Below are positions 1 to 8,783 of a stretch of DNA of 64,000 bases, piece by piece. The notes beneath the pieces were generated by a model. The model was not told the DNA's origin. It was given only the letters and a program-made list of their open reading frames with translations, and ran no database searches. A program made the position numbers and the translations under genes. Source of the DNA: Tissierellales bacterium (lineage in GTDB: Bacteria > Bacillota > Clostridia > Tissierellales > VENL01). Position 1 is the first letter of the stretch. Every line of letters starts with the position of its first letter. Where the stretch lies: positions 95,865-159,864 of the forward strand of contig JANQLB010000078.1 in NCBI GenBank assembly GCA_028280805.1, in the 5' to 3' direction.

Positions 1-267
1 GAAGAAACCCTTCAAAACACTTTAATAGTGGCTCAAAGTGCTGCTGAAGAACTAAAGGCTAATGCTAGAGAAAAAGCTGAAATAATTATAAGAGAAGCTG
101 AGGATAATGGTAAAAAGATTATTCAAAAATCCAATGAAGAGGTAATTGATATTAAAAGAGAATATGAAAACATAAGGAAGGAAATATCTGTTTTTAAAAC
201 TAGATTTAGAACTTTCCTTCAGTCACAGCTGGAATCTGTTGATTTTATAAACGACGAAAAAGCTTAA
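1..267 (+). CDS. divIVA: DivIVA-family cell division/polarity protein, C-terminal part
   Basis: The frame is open from base 1, so this is the last 88 residues of a gene that begins before the window. The visible part is highly charged, with heptad-like spacing (AREKAEIIIREAED) and ends in the RTFLQSQLESV pattern typical of DivIVA C-termini. DivIVA proteins form coiled-coil oligomers on curved membranes at poles and septa and recruit division or sporulation factors. The conserved N-terminal membrane-binding region is not visible, so assignment rests on the coiled-coil tail. A terminator follows at 384-409. Confidence 0.8.
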   Translation, partial: EETLQNTLIVAQSAAEELKANAREKAEIIIREAEDNGKKIIQKSNEEVIDIKREYENIRKEISVFKTRFRTFLQSQLESVDFINDEKA

Positions 268-383
268 AAGGTAATTTTTTAGAATATATTTAATATTAAT
301 AGCATACTGTATACAAATAGTATGAGAAAACCATAGCTATTTGTATTGACAGATTGTTTACTTTAGCTTTTATACCTTTATTA

Positions 384-412
384 AAAAAGTCTTCTCTTGA
401 GGACTTTTTATT
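384..412 (+). terminator. Rho-independent terminator after divIVA
   Basis: AAAAAGTC (384-391) pairs with GACTTTTT (402-409) around a loop of about 10 nt, followed by more T. It separates divIVA from the DUF5665 gene. The A-tract/T-tract pairing would make it work weakly in both directions. Confidence 0.75.
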
Positions 413-464
413 TTTCAAGAAATTAGGGGACACTAAAAAATATTATAGGATGTGAGGGATTAAT

Positions 465-755
465 ATGGGAAGAATCAGTCAGTTAAGTGAAAGAATAGAG
501 AAAAAGGTTGATGAACTTTCAGAAAACATGGAAAGAAATAAAATAAGAGAATATGTAGATTTGATGAATAATAAAAAAAGATTACTGTTTATTAACTTCA
601 TTATTGGTTTAGCAAGAGGGTTTGGAATGGCTGTAGGATTTACTATATTAGGTGCATTAGCTATATACATACTTAGAATGATTATTGATTTAAATTTACC
701 GCTAATAGGTGATTTAATAGCTGAACTTGTAAAAATAGTACAAGAAAGTTTGTAA
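465..755 (+). CDS. DUF5665-family small membrane protein
   Basis: A 96-residue protein with a charged helical N-terminus (residues 1-40, likely coiled coil) and a hydrophobic stretch from about 41 to 72 containing GLARGFGMAVGFTILG, then a short amphipathic tail. This layout, with a glycine-rich membrane segment, matches the DUF5665 family found next to divIVA/ileS regions in Firmicutes. Function is unknown. The start is ATG after a GTGAGGG-like ribosome site. Family assignment is from recall of the pattern, not a search. Confidence 0.7.
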   Translation: MGRISQLSERIEKKVDELSENMERNKIREYVDLMNNKKRLLFINFIIGLARGFGMAVGFTILGALAIYILRMIIDLNLPLIGDLIAELVKIVQESL

Positions 756-832
756 AAATATGAAAGTATATTTTCTTTAGGGGAGTTTAAAAATAATATA
801 TGAATATACTTACTACCCCAAGGAGGATCCAT

Positions 833-1528
833 ATGGATAAAGATAAGCTGAAATACTTTAAAAATAAATTAATACAAGAAAAGAATGATACTATAGATAC
901 GTTAAACAGCATGAGGAATAATAATCCTAATGAGTCTATGCCTAAGTATTTTGATGAGCTTTCTATGTATGATAATCATCCAGCCGATTTAGGCACTGAA
1001 ATGTTTATGGCAGAGCAGGCAATGAATTTAGAAAATGTTGAGAAATTAAGATTAAATGAAGTTGAAGATTCTTTAGAAAAAATTGAAAAAGGAACATATG
1101 GAGAATGTGATATATGTGGAGATAAAATCAGTGAAGAAAGATTAGATATTTTACCAGAAGCAAAAACATGTTTAGAATGTGCAAATAAAAAAATACCAAT
1201 AAAAGAAATGATGCATGACAGACCTGTTGAAGAAGATAATCTCAAATTTCCCTTTGGAAGAACCTTCAATGATGTAACTAAGGAAGAAGTTTCGGCTTTT
1301 GATGGTGAAGACAGCTGGCAAGCTGTAGCAAGGTTTAATGAAATTCAAAAAGACCCGTCTCATCAAGGAGGAGACAACCAAGGGATATTTGATGATACAA
1401 AGAGTTCCACAGTTGAAGATGTAGAGAATATTTCGGAAGGATACCATAACGTTCAAACACAAGATTTAAACCAAGAAGATATACCAGAAGAGCAAATGAT
1501 AAAAAAGAATCGCCACGATAAAAAATAG
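833..1528 (+). CDS. yteA: YteA-type TraR/DksA zinc-finger regulator
   Basis: A 231-residue protein. The ATG at 833 is chosen because AGGAGG lies seven bases upstream; an in-frame ATG at 800 lacks such a site. The C4 zinc finger is visible as C92-x2-C95 and C113-x2-C116 (ECDICGD ... CLEC), preceded by the acidic D-x-A-D-like region PADLGTEMF that replaces the DksA coiled-coil tip. The long C-terminal tail rich in Q/E/D is typical of the Firmicute yteA family rather than DksA proper. The family is associated with sporulating bacteria; its target is unknown. It may modulate RNA polymerase, by analogy with DksA. Confidence 0.85.
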   Translation: MDKDKLKYFKNKLIQEKNDTIDTLNSMRNNNPNESMPKYFDELSMYDNHPADLGTEMFMAEQAMNLENVEKLRLNEVEDSLEKIEKGTYGECDICGDKISEERLDILPEAKTCLECANKKIPIKEMMHDRPVEEDNLKFPFGRTFNDVTKEEVSAFDGEDSWQAVARFNEIQKDPSHQGGDNQGIFDDTKSSTVEDVENISEGYHNVQTQDLNQEDIPEEQMIKKNRHDKK

Positions 1529-1563
1529 GTTAGATGTTATTCATCTAGCCTTATTTATTTTTT
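1528..1563 (+). terminator. Terminator after yteA
   Basis: GGTTAGATG (1528-1536) pairs with CATCTAGCC (1542-1550) with one G-T wobble and a five-base loop, followed by TTATTTATTTTTT. It begins in the yteA stop codon. Confidence 0.8.
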
Positions 1564-1682
1564 ATGTTATAAATAACTCCTGTTTGATATTTTAAAATTA
1601 TGAATGTAAATATTTTATTACTTATAATCTAAAATAATATATAATATAAGTATCAAAATAAGAGAGTTAAGGGGGCTAATAG

Positions 1683-2234
1683 ATGGATAAAATTAATTTC
1701 AACCCATTTCCGGTTTTAATGACCGATAGATTAGTATTAAGAAAGCTTAAAATGAGTGATGATGAACTTATATTTGATTATCAATCCAATAAGGAAAATT
1801 TTAAATTTGTAGATATGCAAGTTTATAAAGATATTCTAGATGCACAAAAATATATTGATAAAATGAATTTTGGTGTAGAGAATAATAAATGGATTATCTG
1901 GGCAATCGCTGATAAAAATACTAATACAATCCTTGGAACAATTTCAATTTGGAACATTTCAAAGAAGGATTATAAAGCAGAATTAGGGTATGGACTCTTT
2001 GCAGACAACCGAGGAAAAGGTATAATGGCCGAAGCTTTAAATAAGGTTGTTGAATATGGATTTAACAATATGGGATTAAAAATAATTGAGGCATACACAA
2101 ATTCTGAAAATAAGAAATCTATAAACTTATTAAAGCGAAATGGTTTTACTAAGATAGATTCTTTTATTGAAACAGAAACATCTACTAAAGAACCGATGAA
2201 TATGGTAATTTATTCAGTAAAATGTGATAGTTAA
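1683..2234 (+). CDS. GNAT acetyltransferase, RimJ/RimL-like
   Basis: A 183-residue single-domain GNAT protein. It opens with LMTDRLVLRKLKMSDD, the usual start of RimJ/RimL-type N-acetyltransferases, and carries the acetyl-CoA loop as ELGYGLFADNRGKGIMAEA (R/Q-x-x-G-x-G/A motif seen as NRGKGI) near residues 100-120, then SENKKSINLLKRNGF. These enzymes acetylate protein N-termini, amino groups of antibiotics or small molecules; the substrate cannot be read here. Monocistronic, with a GGGGG ribosome site before ATG. The neighbour is a second, dissimilar GNAT. Confidence 0.85.
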   Translation: MDKINFNPFPVLMTDRLVLRKLKMSDDELIFDYQSNKENFKFVDMQVYKDILDAQKYIDKMNFGVENNKWIIWAIADKNTNTILGTISIWNISKKDYKAELGYGLFADNRGKGIMAEALNKVVEYGFNNMGLKIIEAYTNSENKKSINLLKRNGFTKIDSFIETETSTKEPMNMVIYSVKCDS

Positions 2235-2290
2235 ATCATTAATTGTTTTGGATAAATATAGATATTTAACTTAAATGTAGGGAGAAAACT

Positions 2291-2845
2291 ATGAAAAACT
2301 ATAATAATATAAAATACAAACAATTAAACTTAGAGGATTTTCATTTAAATCTATTAATAAAATTTAATCGGTATCAAGAAACAAATATTGTATTGTATAA
2401 ACAGAAAGATGATTATAATTATAAATCAGATCATTTTATTGATCAATGGGACGACGAGAAAAAGAAAGTTGTAACACAATCTCTAAAAAATTGTGTTAAG
2501 CAAAAAGGAATAGTAATAGGTGCTTTTTTAAAAGATGATTTAATAGGATTTGCTAGTGTCGAAGGTCAATTTTTTGGTAGTAATAATGAATATTTAGAGT
2601 TATCTTTTATTCATGTATCTAATGAGTTTAGATATAAGGGAATTGGGAGAAAGCTGTTTAATCTATGTTGTGTGAAAGCAAACCAAAAAGGTGCTGAAAA
2701 ACTTTATATAGCTGCACACCCTTCACAAGAAACACAAGCTTTTTACAAATCAGTCGGTTGTACATATGCAGCGGAAATTAATCCGAAGATATATGAAAAA
2801 GAACCTCTTGATATACAATTGGAAATAACTTTATCTCATTTATAA
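2291..2845 (+). CDS. GNAT acetyltransferase
   Basis: A 184-residue protein. The N-terminal 60 residues are polar and unlike the neighbouring GNAT; the central part ELSFIHVSNEFRYKGIGRKLF is a clear acetyl-CoA binding motif (R-x-x-G-I-G), followed by AKKLYIAAHPSQETQAFY-type motif B and a conserved KSVGC. The ATG follows TAGGGAG. Substrate unknown. It follows the previous GNAT by 56 bases on the same strand and may be co-transcribed. Confidence 0.85.
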   Translation: MKNYNNIKYKQLNLEDFHLNLLIKFNRYQETNIVLYKQKDDYNYKSDHFIDQWDDEKKKVVTQSLKNCVKQKGIVIGAFLKDDLIGFASVEGQFFGSNNEYLELSFIHVSNEFRYKGIGRKLFNLCCVKANQKGAEKLYIAAHPSQETQAFYKSVGCTYAAEINPKIYEKEPLDIQLEITLSHL

Positions 2846-2957
2846 AAGAAATACAATCATTAAGATAATCTATACTAACAAATAAATTGCATATCAACAT
2901 TTGTATATTTATAGATTTTCAGGATATAATATAACAAAAAAGAAGGAGCTGATTACT

Positions 2958-3908
2958 GTGAAAAATAAGCTGATTATTATATTTTCAATCGTTTTACTTG
3001 CTATGGCCAGCTATGGATGTGCTGAAGAAAACGAAGATGATAATGGTAATGGAGGCGATGTAATTACTGAGAATGTTAAATTATTTTATGTTGACGAAAA
3101 CAATGAAACTATGGTTGTAGAAAATGTTGAAGTTACTTTTGCCAAAGAAGATGATAAATATAAGGTTGTATTAGAGGAATTAATAAAAGGCCCTAAAGAC
3201 AACAATTTAACATCCAATATTCCTGAGCAGACAGAAGTTAATGAAGTAAATAGACAAGGACAAGATTTAACTGTTGATTTAAACGAAGCATTTAACAATT
3301 TTGAAGGTGATACACAAGAAATGATAGCTGTAGCATCAGTAGTCAATACAATGACTCAATTTAATGAGGTACAGAGAGTAAAAATCCTTGTTGAAGGTGA
3401 AGAATTAGTAGATGCTGAAGGAAATGAAAGAGGATTTATGGTGGAATTCCCCACTGACCTTAATAATATGGATGGTGAAGGTGAAACTACTGAAGAAGTA
3501 ACCTTATATTTTGGTAATAAAAACGCAGATGCAGTTGTTGCAGAAAAAACAAACATAACAGTAAATGATGATATGAGTAGAGCAGACGTACTTAAACAAG
3601 TTGTTGAAAAGTTAATACAAGGTCCTACAAGTAAAGATTTACATGCTACTATTCCTAGTGAAGTAAAGGTATTATCGGTAAAAGTTGAAAATAATATAGC
3701 TTATGTAGATTTTTCTGAAGAAATGCATACTGAACACTGGGGAGGAGCAGCAGGAGAATCAATGACTATTAACTCTATTGTAAATACATTAACTGAGTTT
3801 GAAGATATTGATAAGGTTAAAATTACAGTAAAAGGGGAGTCGCTTGCTATAGAGCATATGATTCTAGACGAACCTGTAGAGAGAAATGAAGATATGATAG
3901 GTCAATAA
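2958..3908 (+). CDS. Lipoprotein with two GerM domains
   Basis: Start is taken as GTG 2958, with AAGGAG upstream; a longer frame from 2901 lacks a ribosome site. The 317-residue product has a basic-hydrophobic signal and C21 after MASYG. The lipobox is poor (S-Y-G-C lacks Leu at -3), but an acidic/glycine linker follows as in lipoproteins. Two GerM repeats are evident at about 37-150 and 175-290; both contain LFY/LYF, a K-x-L-I-x-GP segment, VDFSE/VDLNEAF and a V-x-T-x-x-F. GerM domains occur in sporulation, germination and envelope lipoproteins. Probably exposed on the outer face of the membrane; precise role unknown. Confidence 0.85.
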   Translation: MKNKLIIIFSIVLLAMASYGCAEENEDDNGNGGDVITENVKLFYVDENNETMVVENVEVTFAKEDDKYKVVLEELIKGPKDNNLTSNIPEQTEVNEVNRQGQDLTVDLNEAFNNFEGDTQEMIAVASVVNTMTQFNEVQRVKILVEGEELVDAEGNERGFMVEFPTDLNNMDGEGETTEEVTLYFGNKNADAVVAEKTNITVNDDMSRADVLKQVVEKLIQGPTSKDLHATIPSEVKVLSVKVENNIAYVDFSEEMHTEHWGGAAGESMTINSIVNTLTEFEDIDKVKITVKGESLAIEHMILDEPVERNEDMIGQ

Positions 3909-3928
3909 TTAAATATATTATTTAAGAG

Positions 3929-3960
3929 AATCGTCATAAAAAATGGCGATTTTTATTTTT
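3929..3960 (+). terminator. Terminator after the GerM lipoprotein gene
   Basis: AATCGTCAT (3929-3937) pairs with ATGGCGATT (3943-3951) with one wobble, followed by TTTATTTTT. Confidence 0.8.
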
Positions 3961-3982
3961 CTTATAATTAACCTGTAATTTT

Positions 3983-3991
3983 TGTTATAAT
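3983..3991 (+). promoter_or_regulatory. Extended -10 promoter element
   Basis: TGTTATAAT just after the preceding terminator and 23 bases before the dehydrogenase start. The TG at the -15 position fits an extended -10; no good -35 is seen at 17 bp. Confidence 0.45.
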
Positions 3992-4013
3992 AGATTCTTA
4001 AGGAGGATTATAT

Positions 4014-4916
4014 ATGAAGTTTAATAAAATTATATCTGTAGATAATACAGGATTAGAAAAATGGGTAAAGAAAGAATTAGAAGAAATTGCTCATGAGGTA
4101 GTGTTTTATGATGATTTCCCAAAAGATAATGATGTAATTATATCAAGAATTAGTGATGCTGAATGTTTGTTGGTGTCTTGGAACACAATTATAGACAAAG
4201 AAGTTATAAAAGCTTGTGATAATATCAAATACATTGGTATGTGTTGTAGCTTATATGATGAAAAAAGTTCTAACGTAGATATTATAGCTGCAAGAAATCA
4301 AGAAATTACTGTTCTAGGTGTAAGTGATTATGGAGATGAAGGACCGGTAGAATTTATAATAAGTGAACTGATTAGACTACTACACGGCTTTGGTATTCAC
4401 CAATGGAAGGAAGAAACATTAGAACTGACCAATCAGAAACTAGGAATTATTGGACTAGGTACAACTGGTAAAATGCTTGCTAAAGCAGCACAATTATTTG
4501 GTATGGATGTTTACTATTATAGTAGAAGTAGAAAAATAGAATTAGAACAAGAGGGAATTAAATATTTAGATTTAATAGATTTGTTAAAAGAAGTTGATAT
4601 TGTATCAACTCATCTGCCAAGAAATACTATTATATTAGATGGTAGAGAATTTGAAGCTCTTGGAAATAATAAAATAGTTATAAACACATCATTAGAGCCT
4701 ACATTTAATATGCCGTCTTTTAAAAAGTGGATAGTAAACAAAGGTAATTATGCAATATTAGATAGTGTAGGCATGGGGAAATTTTACAATGAGTTAAAAA
4801 CATATGAAAATGTAATTTATTCACATAAGGTATCAGGTTGGACTTATCAAGCACAAGAAAGATTGTCTAAAAAAGCACTTATTAATATCTTAAATTATCT
4901 AAGTGAGCAGAAGTAA
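4014..4916 (+). CDS. Atypical D-2-hydroxyacid dehydrogenase family protein
   Basis: A 300-residue protein with the Rossmann NAD-binding motif LGIIGLGTTGKMLAKAA near residues 142-158, followed by YYYSRSRK, as in 2-hydroxyacid and phosphoglycerate dehydrogenases. The region where these enzymes have N-x-x-R-G and the catalytic Arg reads INTSLEPTFNMPS, so the Arg is missing, and the D-V-x-x-x-EP Glu motif is not recognisable. The terminal HKVSGWTYQAQERL resembles the catalytic His region (SGW-T-x-x-A). It may have another substrate or be non-catalytic. ATG follows TAAGGAGG. Monocistronic. Confidence 0.75.
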   Translation: MKFNKIISVDNTGLEKWVKKELEEIAHEVVFYDDFPKDNDVIISRISDAECLLVSWNTIIDKEVIKACDNIKYIGMCCSLYDEKSSNVDIIAARNQEITVLGVSDYGDEGPVEFIISELIRLLHGFGIHQWKEETLELTNQKLGIIGLGTTGKMLAKAAQLFGMDVYYYSRSRKIELEQEGIKYLDLIDLLKEVDIVSTHLPRNTIILDGREFEALGNNKIVINTSLEPTFNMPSFKKWIVNKGNYAILDSVGMGKFYNELKTYENVIYSHKVSGWTYQAQERLSKKALINILNYLSEQK

Positions 4917-5071
4917 GATTATATGAACTGTATTATATAAATAAATATTTAGATGAAATTCGTTTTTGAGAATTAAGAGTATTCGATTGACTTATTAGTA
5001 TTTTATGAATGGGGTAAAAAATACTTAAAGGGAATTGTTTGATAGTTTATGATTATAAGGAGGTTTAAGTT

Positions 5072-5497
5072 ATGGAAGTTATAATTAAAAAAGTTAGAAG
5101 AGCGTTTGAATTAACTTATGATTTAGTTGAAAATCTATCTGAAGAACATCTATTATTACATCTTGGTGATTTGCCTTCCAACAAAATTGGCGACCAATTG
5201 TGGTGTATCGTTGGAGCAAGGGAAAGCTATTTTAAAGCTATTCAAAAAGGTAGCTGGTCAGGTTTTAGTTGCTCTCTTCAGGATAATACATCTAAGACTG
5301 AAGTAATAAAGTGTATTTCAGAAAGCTGCCGAAATATTATGGAATTTATTGAGCAGGAGAAATTATCAGAAGAGCAGTTAGAACTACTTGTAGATTTATT
5401 AGAACATGAAGTTCAACATCACGGGCAGCTAATTAGATATATTTACGGAAACAATATAGGATTTCCTAGAAGTTGGAATGAAAGATATACAGTTTAA
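5072..5497 (+). CDS. DinB-like four-helix protein
   Basis: A 141-residue protein. The C-terminal LLEHEVQHHGQLIRYIYGNNIGFPRSWNERY carries the H-x3-H-x2-H-like metal ligands and the closing proline/Trp motif of DinB/YfiT-type damage-inducible proteins; a middle GARESYFKAI segment fits helix 2. Such proteins often bind a divalent metal and may transfer low-molecular-weight thiols; the reaction here is unknown. Strong AAGGAGG before ATG. Not linked to a LexA box. Confidence 0.75.
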   Translation: MEVIIKKVRRAFELTYDLVENLSEEHLLLHLGDLPSNKIGDQLWCIVGARESYFKAIQKGSWSGFSCSLQDNTSKTEVIKCISESCRNIMEFIEQEKLSEEQLELLVDLLEHEVQHHGQLIRYIYGNNIGFPRSWNERYTV

Positions 5498-5547
5498 TTT
5501 ATAAACTATAGTTTTTAAATTGAATTTTACTTTAAAGTTTAATTTTG

Positions 5548-5556
5548 TGTTATAAT
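5548..5556 (+). promoter_or_regulatory. Extended -10 promoter element before gmk
   Basis: TGTTATAAT, 95 bases upstream of the relocated gmk. No clear -35. It suggests the gene has its own promoter. Confidence 0.4.
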
Positions 5557-5650
5557 ATTCCTTAATAAAAAGCTCTAAAATTGCATTACAATTAATTAAA
5601 TAGTTTATATAGTGGAATAAATTAAGAAATTCTTTGTATAAGGAGGAAAT

Positions 5651-6208
5651 ATGTTAGTAATTTTATCAGGAAGCTCAGGCATAGGAAAAAATACTATTAT
5701 TAATGAAATATTGAAAAAATACAATAATTTTCAGCTTTTACCTACACTCACTACTAGAGAAATGAGAAAAAATGAATGCCAAGGTAACCCCTATTATTTT
5801 GTTTCTGTTGAGGAGTTTATGAGAAGAAAGGAAAATGGTGAATTATTAGAATCGGAAAATGTGCATGGAAATTATTACGGAGCTTCTAGATTAGTACTAG
5901 AAGAAACAAAAACAGATAAAATTTTAATAAAGGACATTGATGTAAAAGGAGCTTTAAATTTAAAAGATAAACTTAAGGATGTAGTAATTATTTTCCTAAA
6001 GGCATCATCATTTGAAGAATTAATTAAAAGACTTAAAGGAAGAGGAGAAACTAGAATAGAAGAACGTTTAGCACGTTATAATTTAGAACTTGAGCTTTCT
6101 AAAAATTTTAACCATGTTATAGTTAATGAAAAGATTGATGATACAATTGAAAAAATAATTCATATAGTTAAAAAAGAGAGAGCTAAGAGAGGATTAGATA
6201 ATACTTGA
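5651..6208 (+). CDS. gmk: Guanylate kinase (displaced, slightly divergent)
   Basis: Transfers phosphate from ATP to GMP to make GDP. The 185-residue product has the P-loop G7-SSGIGKNT-15 and the GMP-binding signature: TLTTREMRKNE (usual form TTTRPPRPGE), YYFVSVEEF, LLESENVHGNYYG and KDIDVKGAL, then the lid RLKGRGETRIEERLARY. It is about 15-20 residues shorter than usual Gmk and its P-loop has N instead of G/S before T. It is not in the usual yicC-remA-gmk-rpoZ cluster, which is present at 22-24 kb without gmk. It may therefore be the only gmk, or a paralogue if another exists elsewhere. Confidence 0.85.
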   Translation: MLVILSGSSGIGKNTIINEILKKYNNFQLLPTLTTREMRKNECQGNPYYFVSVEEFMRRKENGELLESENVHGNYYGASRLVLEETKTDKILIKDIDVKGALNLKDKLKDVVIIFLKASSFEELIKRLKGRGETRIEERLARYNLELELSKNFNHVIVNEKIDDTIEKIIHIVKKERAKRGLDNT

Positions 6209-6303
6209 TTTTTAAACAACAAAAACACTTAAAAGAAAATTAATCATGTTAAAACAGTCTTATGTACTGACATATAAATTAAATTATTCTAGATATATAT
6301 GTC

Positions 6304-6335
6304 AATAAACCAAAGGAAAGTTCCTTTGGTTTATT
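6304..6335. terminator. Strong bidirectional terminator-like palindrome
   Basis: AATAAACCAAAGGAA (6304-6318) is the exact reverse complement of TTCCTTTGGTTTATT (6321-6335), separated by AG. It lies about 96 bases after gmk and isolates it from exoA. Confidence 0.75.
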
Positions 6336-6396
6336 AATATACACATAACCAATGATTTGATTGATAAATATTATTAAAGAAACAGGAGGTGGCAGT

Positions 6397-7152
6397 ATGA
6401 AGTTAGTGTCATGGAATGTAAATGGATTAAGGGCATGTGTAAAAAAGGGTTTCTTAGACTATTTTAATGAGGTGGATGCAGATATATTTTGTGTCCAAGA
6501 GACTAAACTGCAAGAAGGACAAATTACCTTAGAACTTGAAGGTTATATTCAATACTGGAATTATGCTGTTAAAAAAGGATATTCAGGTACTGCAATATTT
6601 ACAAAAAAGAAACCGCTATCTGCTAAAAATGGTATCGGCATAGATGAGCATGATCAAGAAGGAAGAGTAATAACACTAGAATACGAAGATTTTTATTTAG
6701 TCAATGTATATACACCTAATTCTCAAAGAGAGCTGGCAAGACTAGATTATAGAATGACTTGGGAAGAAGCGTTTAAAGAATATATTAAGAACTTAGATTT
6801 ACATAAGCCTGTAATTTTATGTGGAGATTTAAATGTAGCTCATAAGGAAATAGACCTAAAAAATCCATCAACAAATCGTAAAAATGCTGGTTTCACAGAT
6901 GAAGAGCGAGAAAAAATGACACAATTATTAAGTGAAAGATTTATTGATACATTTAGATATTTTTATCCTGATAAGCAAGATTCTTATACTTGGTGGTCAT
7001 ATATGAGAAAAGCCAGAGAAAGAAACGTGGGATGGAGAATTGACTATTTTATTATTTCTCAAAGACTTAAAGAAGTGCTTAAAGATTCATATATTCATTA
7101 TCACATTTTAGGTAGTGACCACTGCCCTGTGGTCTTAGAAATATTTGATTAA
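6397..7152 (+). CDS. exoA: Exodeoxyribonuclease III
   Basis: AP endonuclease and 3'-5' exonuclease of base excision repair. ATG 6397 is chosen for the CAGGAGG site; the 251-residue product starts MKLVSWNVNGLRA, with catalytic Asn and then Glu in FCVQETKLQ. LCGDLNVAHKEIDL, the tryptophan-rich YTWWSYMRKARERNVGWRIDY and the terminal LGSDHCPV (catalytic Asp-His) are all present. Length fits the family (about 250). It stands alone between terminators or long gaps. Confidence 0.95.
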   Translation: MKLVSWNVNGLRACVKKGFLDYFNEVDADIFCVQETKLQEGQITLELEGYIQYWNYAVKKGYSGTAIFTKKKPLSAKNGIGIDEHDQEGRVITLEYEDFYLVNVYTPNSQRELARLDYRMTWEEAFKEYIKNLDLHKPVILCGDLNVAHKEIDLKNPSTNRKNAGFTDEEREKMTQLLSERFIDTFRYFYPDKQDSYTWWSYMRKARERNVGWRIDYFIISQRLKEVLKDSYIHYHILGSDHCPVVLEIFD

Positions 7153-7329
7153 TAACTTAATAATTTAAAAGAATCCTGATGTTTCTTTTGTATCATGAAT
7201 ACCATTTGTCCTGCTTACTTAGTATTGTAATAAGTTTAAGTATGCTTTAAAATAAAATATAGTAAATTAATTTAAAATATGTTATATGACTAAAGTTGAA
7301 TTTATAAAATTAAAAACGAGGAGGAAAAT

Positions 7330-7800
7330 ATGCTTTACATTATTTTTACTTTAATTGTTGCTATTGATCAATTTACAAAATATTTAGCAGTAGAAAGACT
7401 TATGGGAAACCCTCCCTTTGTAATAATTAACAACTTTTTTCAGTTTAATTACGTAGAAAACTATGGTGCAGCTTTTGGTATACTCCAAAATCAACAGTTA
7501 TTTTTTATTATTGCAAATTTCATAATTATTATTGGAATTATTATCTTCATGAAGATAAATAATAAACTAACTAAACTTATGAATACATCTTTAGTTTTAA
7601 TATTAGCAGGAGCAATTGGTAATCTAATAGATAGAATTAGACTAGGCTATGTAGTGGATTTCCTAGATGTAAAATTTGGTAATTTTTATGACTATCCTGT
7701 TTTTAATATAGCAGACAGCTCAGTAGTTATAGCTAGTTTTATTATAATTTACTTAGTACTGTCTGATAAGTATGAAGTTTCAGATAAAAAGAATATTTAA
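7330..7800 (+). CDS. lspA: Prolipoprotein signal peptidase (signal peptidase II)
   Basis: Cleaves the signal peptide from lipid-modified prolipoproteins. A 156-residue protein with four hydrophobic segments. The catalytic aspartates are D101 in NLIDRIRLGYVVDF and D129 in FNIADSSV. NYGAAFGIL is the conserved N-x-G-A-A-F box. ATG follows GAGGAGG. rluD follows 38 bases downstream, the common lspA-rluD-pyrR order of Firmicutes. Confidence 0.96.
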   Translation: MLYIIFTLIVAIDQFTKYLAVERLMGNPPFVIINNFFQFNYVENYGAAFGILQNQQLFFIIANFIIIIGIIIFMKINNKLTKLMNTSLVLILAGAIGNLIDRIRLGYVVDFLDVKFGNFYDYPVFNIADSSVVIASFIIIYLVLSDKYEVSDKKNI

Positions 7801-7838
7801 CTTAATATTCATTGAGAACATTGAAAGGAACGATAGAT

Positions 7839-8756
7839 ATGGACTTAATAGAAATATTAGTTGATGAAGAAGATAACGATAGACTGGATTCTTTTTTAGC
7901 ACAGGAAGTTGATAGCATTTCAAGGTCATATATTCAGAAGCTCATTAAGGATAAACTGGTTACTGTTAATAATAAAAAAGTTAAACCAAGCTATCTTGTA
8001 AATCAAGGTGATAAAATTGTTATTAACCTTCCTGAGCCTAAGAAATTAGATGTAAAGCCTGAAAATATACCTTTAGAAATAGTTTATCAAGATTATGATG
8101 TTGTAGTTGTGTATAAGCCACAAGGTATGGTGGTTCATCCTGCACCAGGAAACTATACTGGGACTTTAGTCAATGCTTTACTATATCATTTGGAAAATTT
8201 ATCTTCAATAAATGGAGTTATACGACCCGGAATTGTACATAGAATTGATAAGGACACATCAGGTCTGCTAATGGTTGCTAAAAATAATACCGCACATTTG
8301 CATCTGTCAAATCAGCTAAAAGAGCATACTATAATTAGAAAATACCATGCTTTAGCAGTAGGTAATATTAAAGAGGAAAAAGGTACAATAAATGCTCCTA
8401 TAGGGAGGCATCCTGTAGATAGAAAAAAGATGTCAGTAACTGATAAAAATAGTAGAAGTGCAGTAACTCATTTTACTGTTCTTGATCGTTATAAACAATA
8501 TACATTAGTTGAAGCCAGTCTTGAAACAGGAAGAACTCATCAGATAAGAGTACACATGAATTATATAAATCATCCTTTAGTGGGTGACCCTGTGTATGGA
8601 ATTAAGAGAGAAAAATTTAGCGTAAATGGACAATTACTTCATGCAAAAATTATTGGGTTTATACATCCCACTAAAAATGAATATATGGAATTTGAAAGTG
8701 ATTTACCAGAATATTTCAATAAAGTATTAGATATTTTAAAAAGACAAAATTCCTGA
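7839..8756 (+). CDS. rluD: RluD-type 23S rRNA pseudouridine synthase
   Basis: Converts uridines of 23S rRNA to pseudouridine. ATG 7839 (GAAAGG upstream) gives 305 residues; a TTG at 7812 is in frame but lacks a good site. An N-terminal S4 RNA-binding domain (about 13-75: RLDSFLAQE, SRSYIQKLIKDKLVTVN) precedes the catalytic domain with HRIDKDTSGLL, where D137 is the catalytic aspartate, and RTHQIRVHM near 235. Probably co-transcribed with lspA. Confidence 0.93.
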   Translation: MDLIEILVDEEDNDRLDSFLAQEVDSISRSYIQKLIKDKLVTVNNKKVKPSYLVNQGDKIVINLPEPKKLDVKPENIPLEIVYQDYDVVVVYKPQGMVVHPAPGNYTGTLVNALLYHLENLSSINGVIRPGIVHRIDKDTSGLLMVAKNNTAHLHLSNQLKEHTIIRKYHALAVGNIKEEKGTINAPIGRHPVDRKKMSVTDKNSRSAVTHFTVLDRYKQYTLVEASLETGRTHQIRVHMNYINHPLVGDPVYGIKREKFSVNGQLLHAKIIGFIHPTKNEYMEFESDLPEYFNKVLDILKRQNS

Positions 8757-8783
8757 TATTAATTAATTTAATTAAAAAAACAC

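Noticed and set aside
346..374. TTGACA with TTTATA 17 bases later after divIVA
   Set aside because: The -10 is poor and the terminator begins only about 10 bases further on, so a productive promoter is unlikely.
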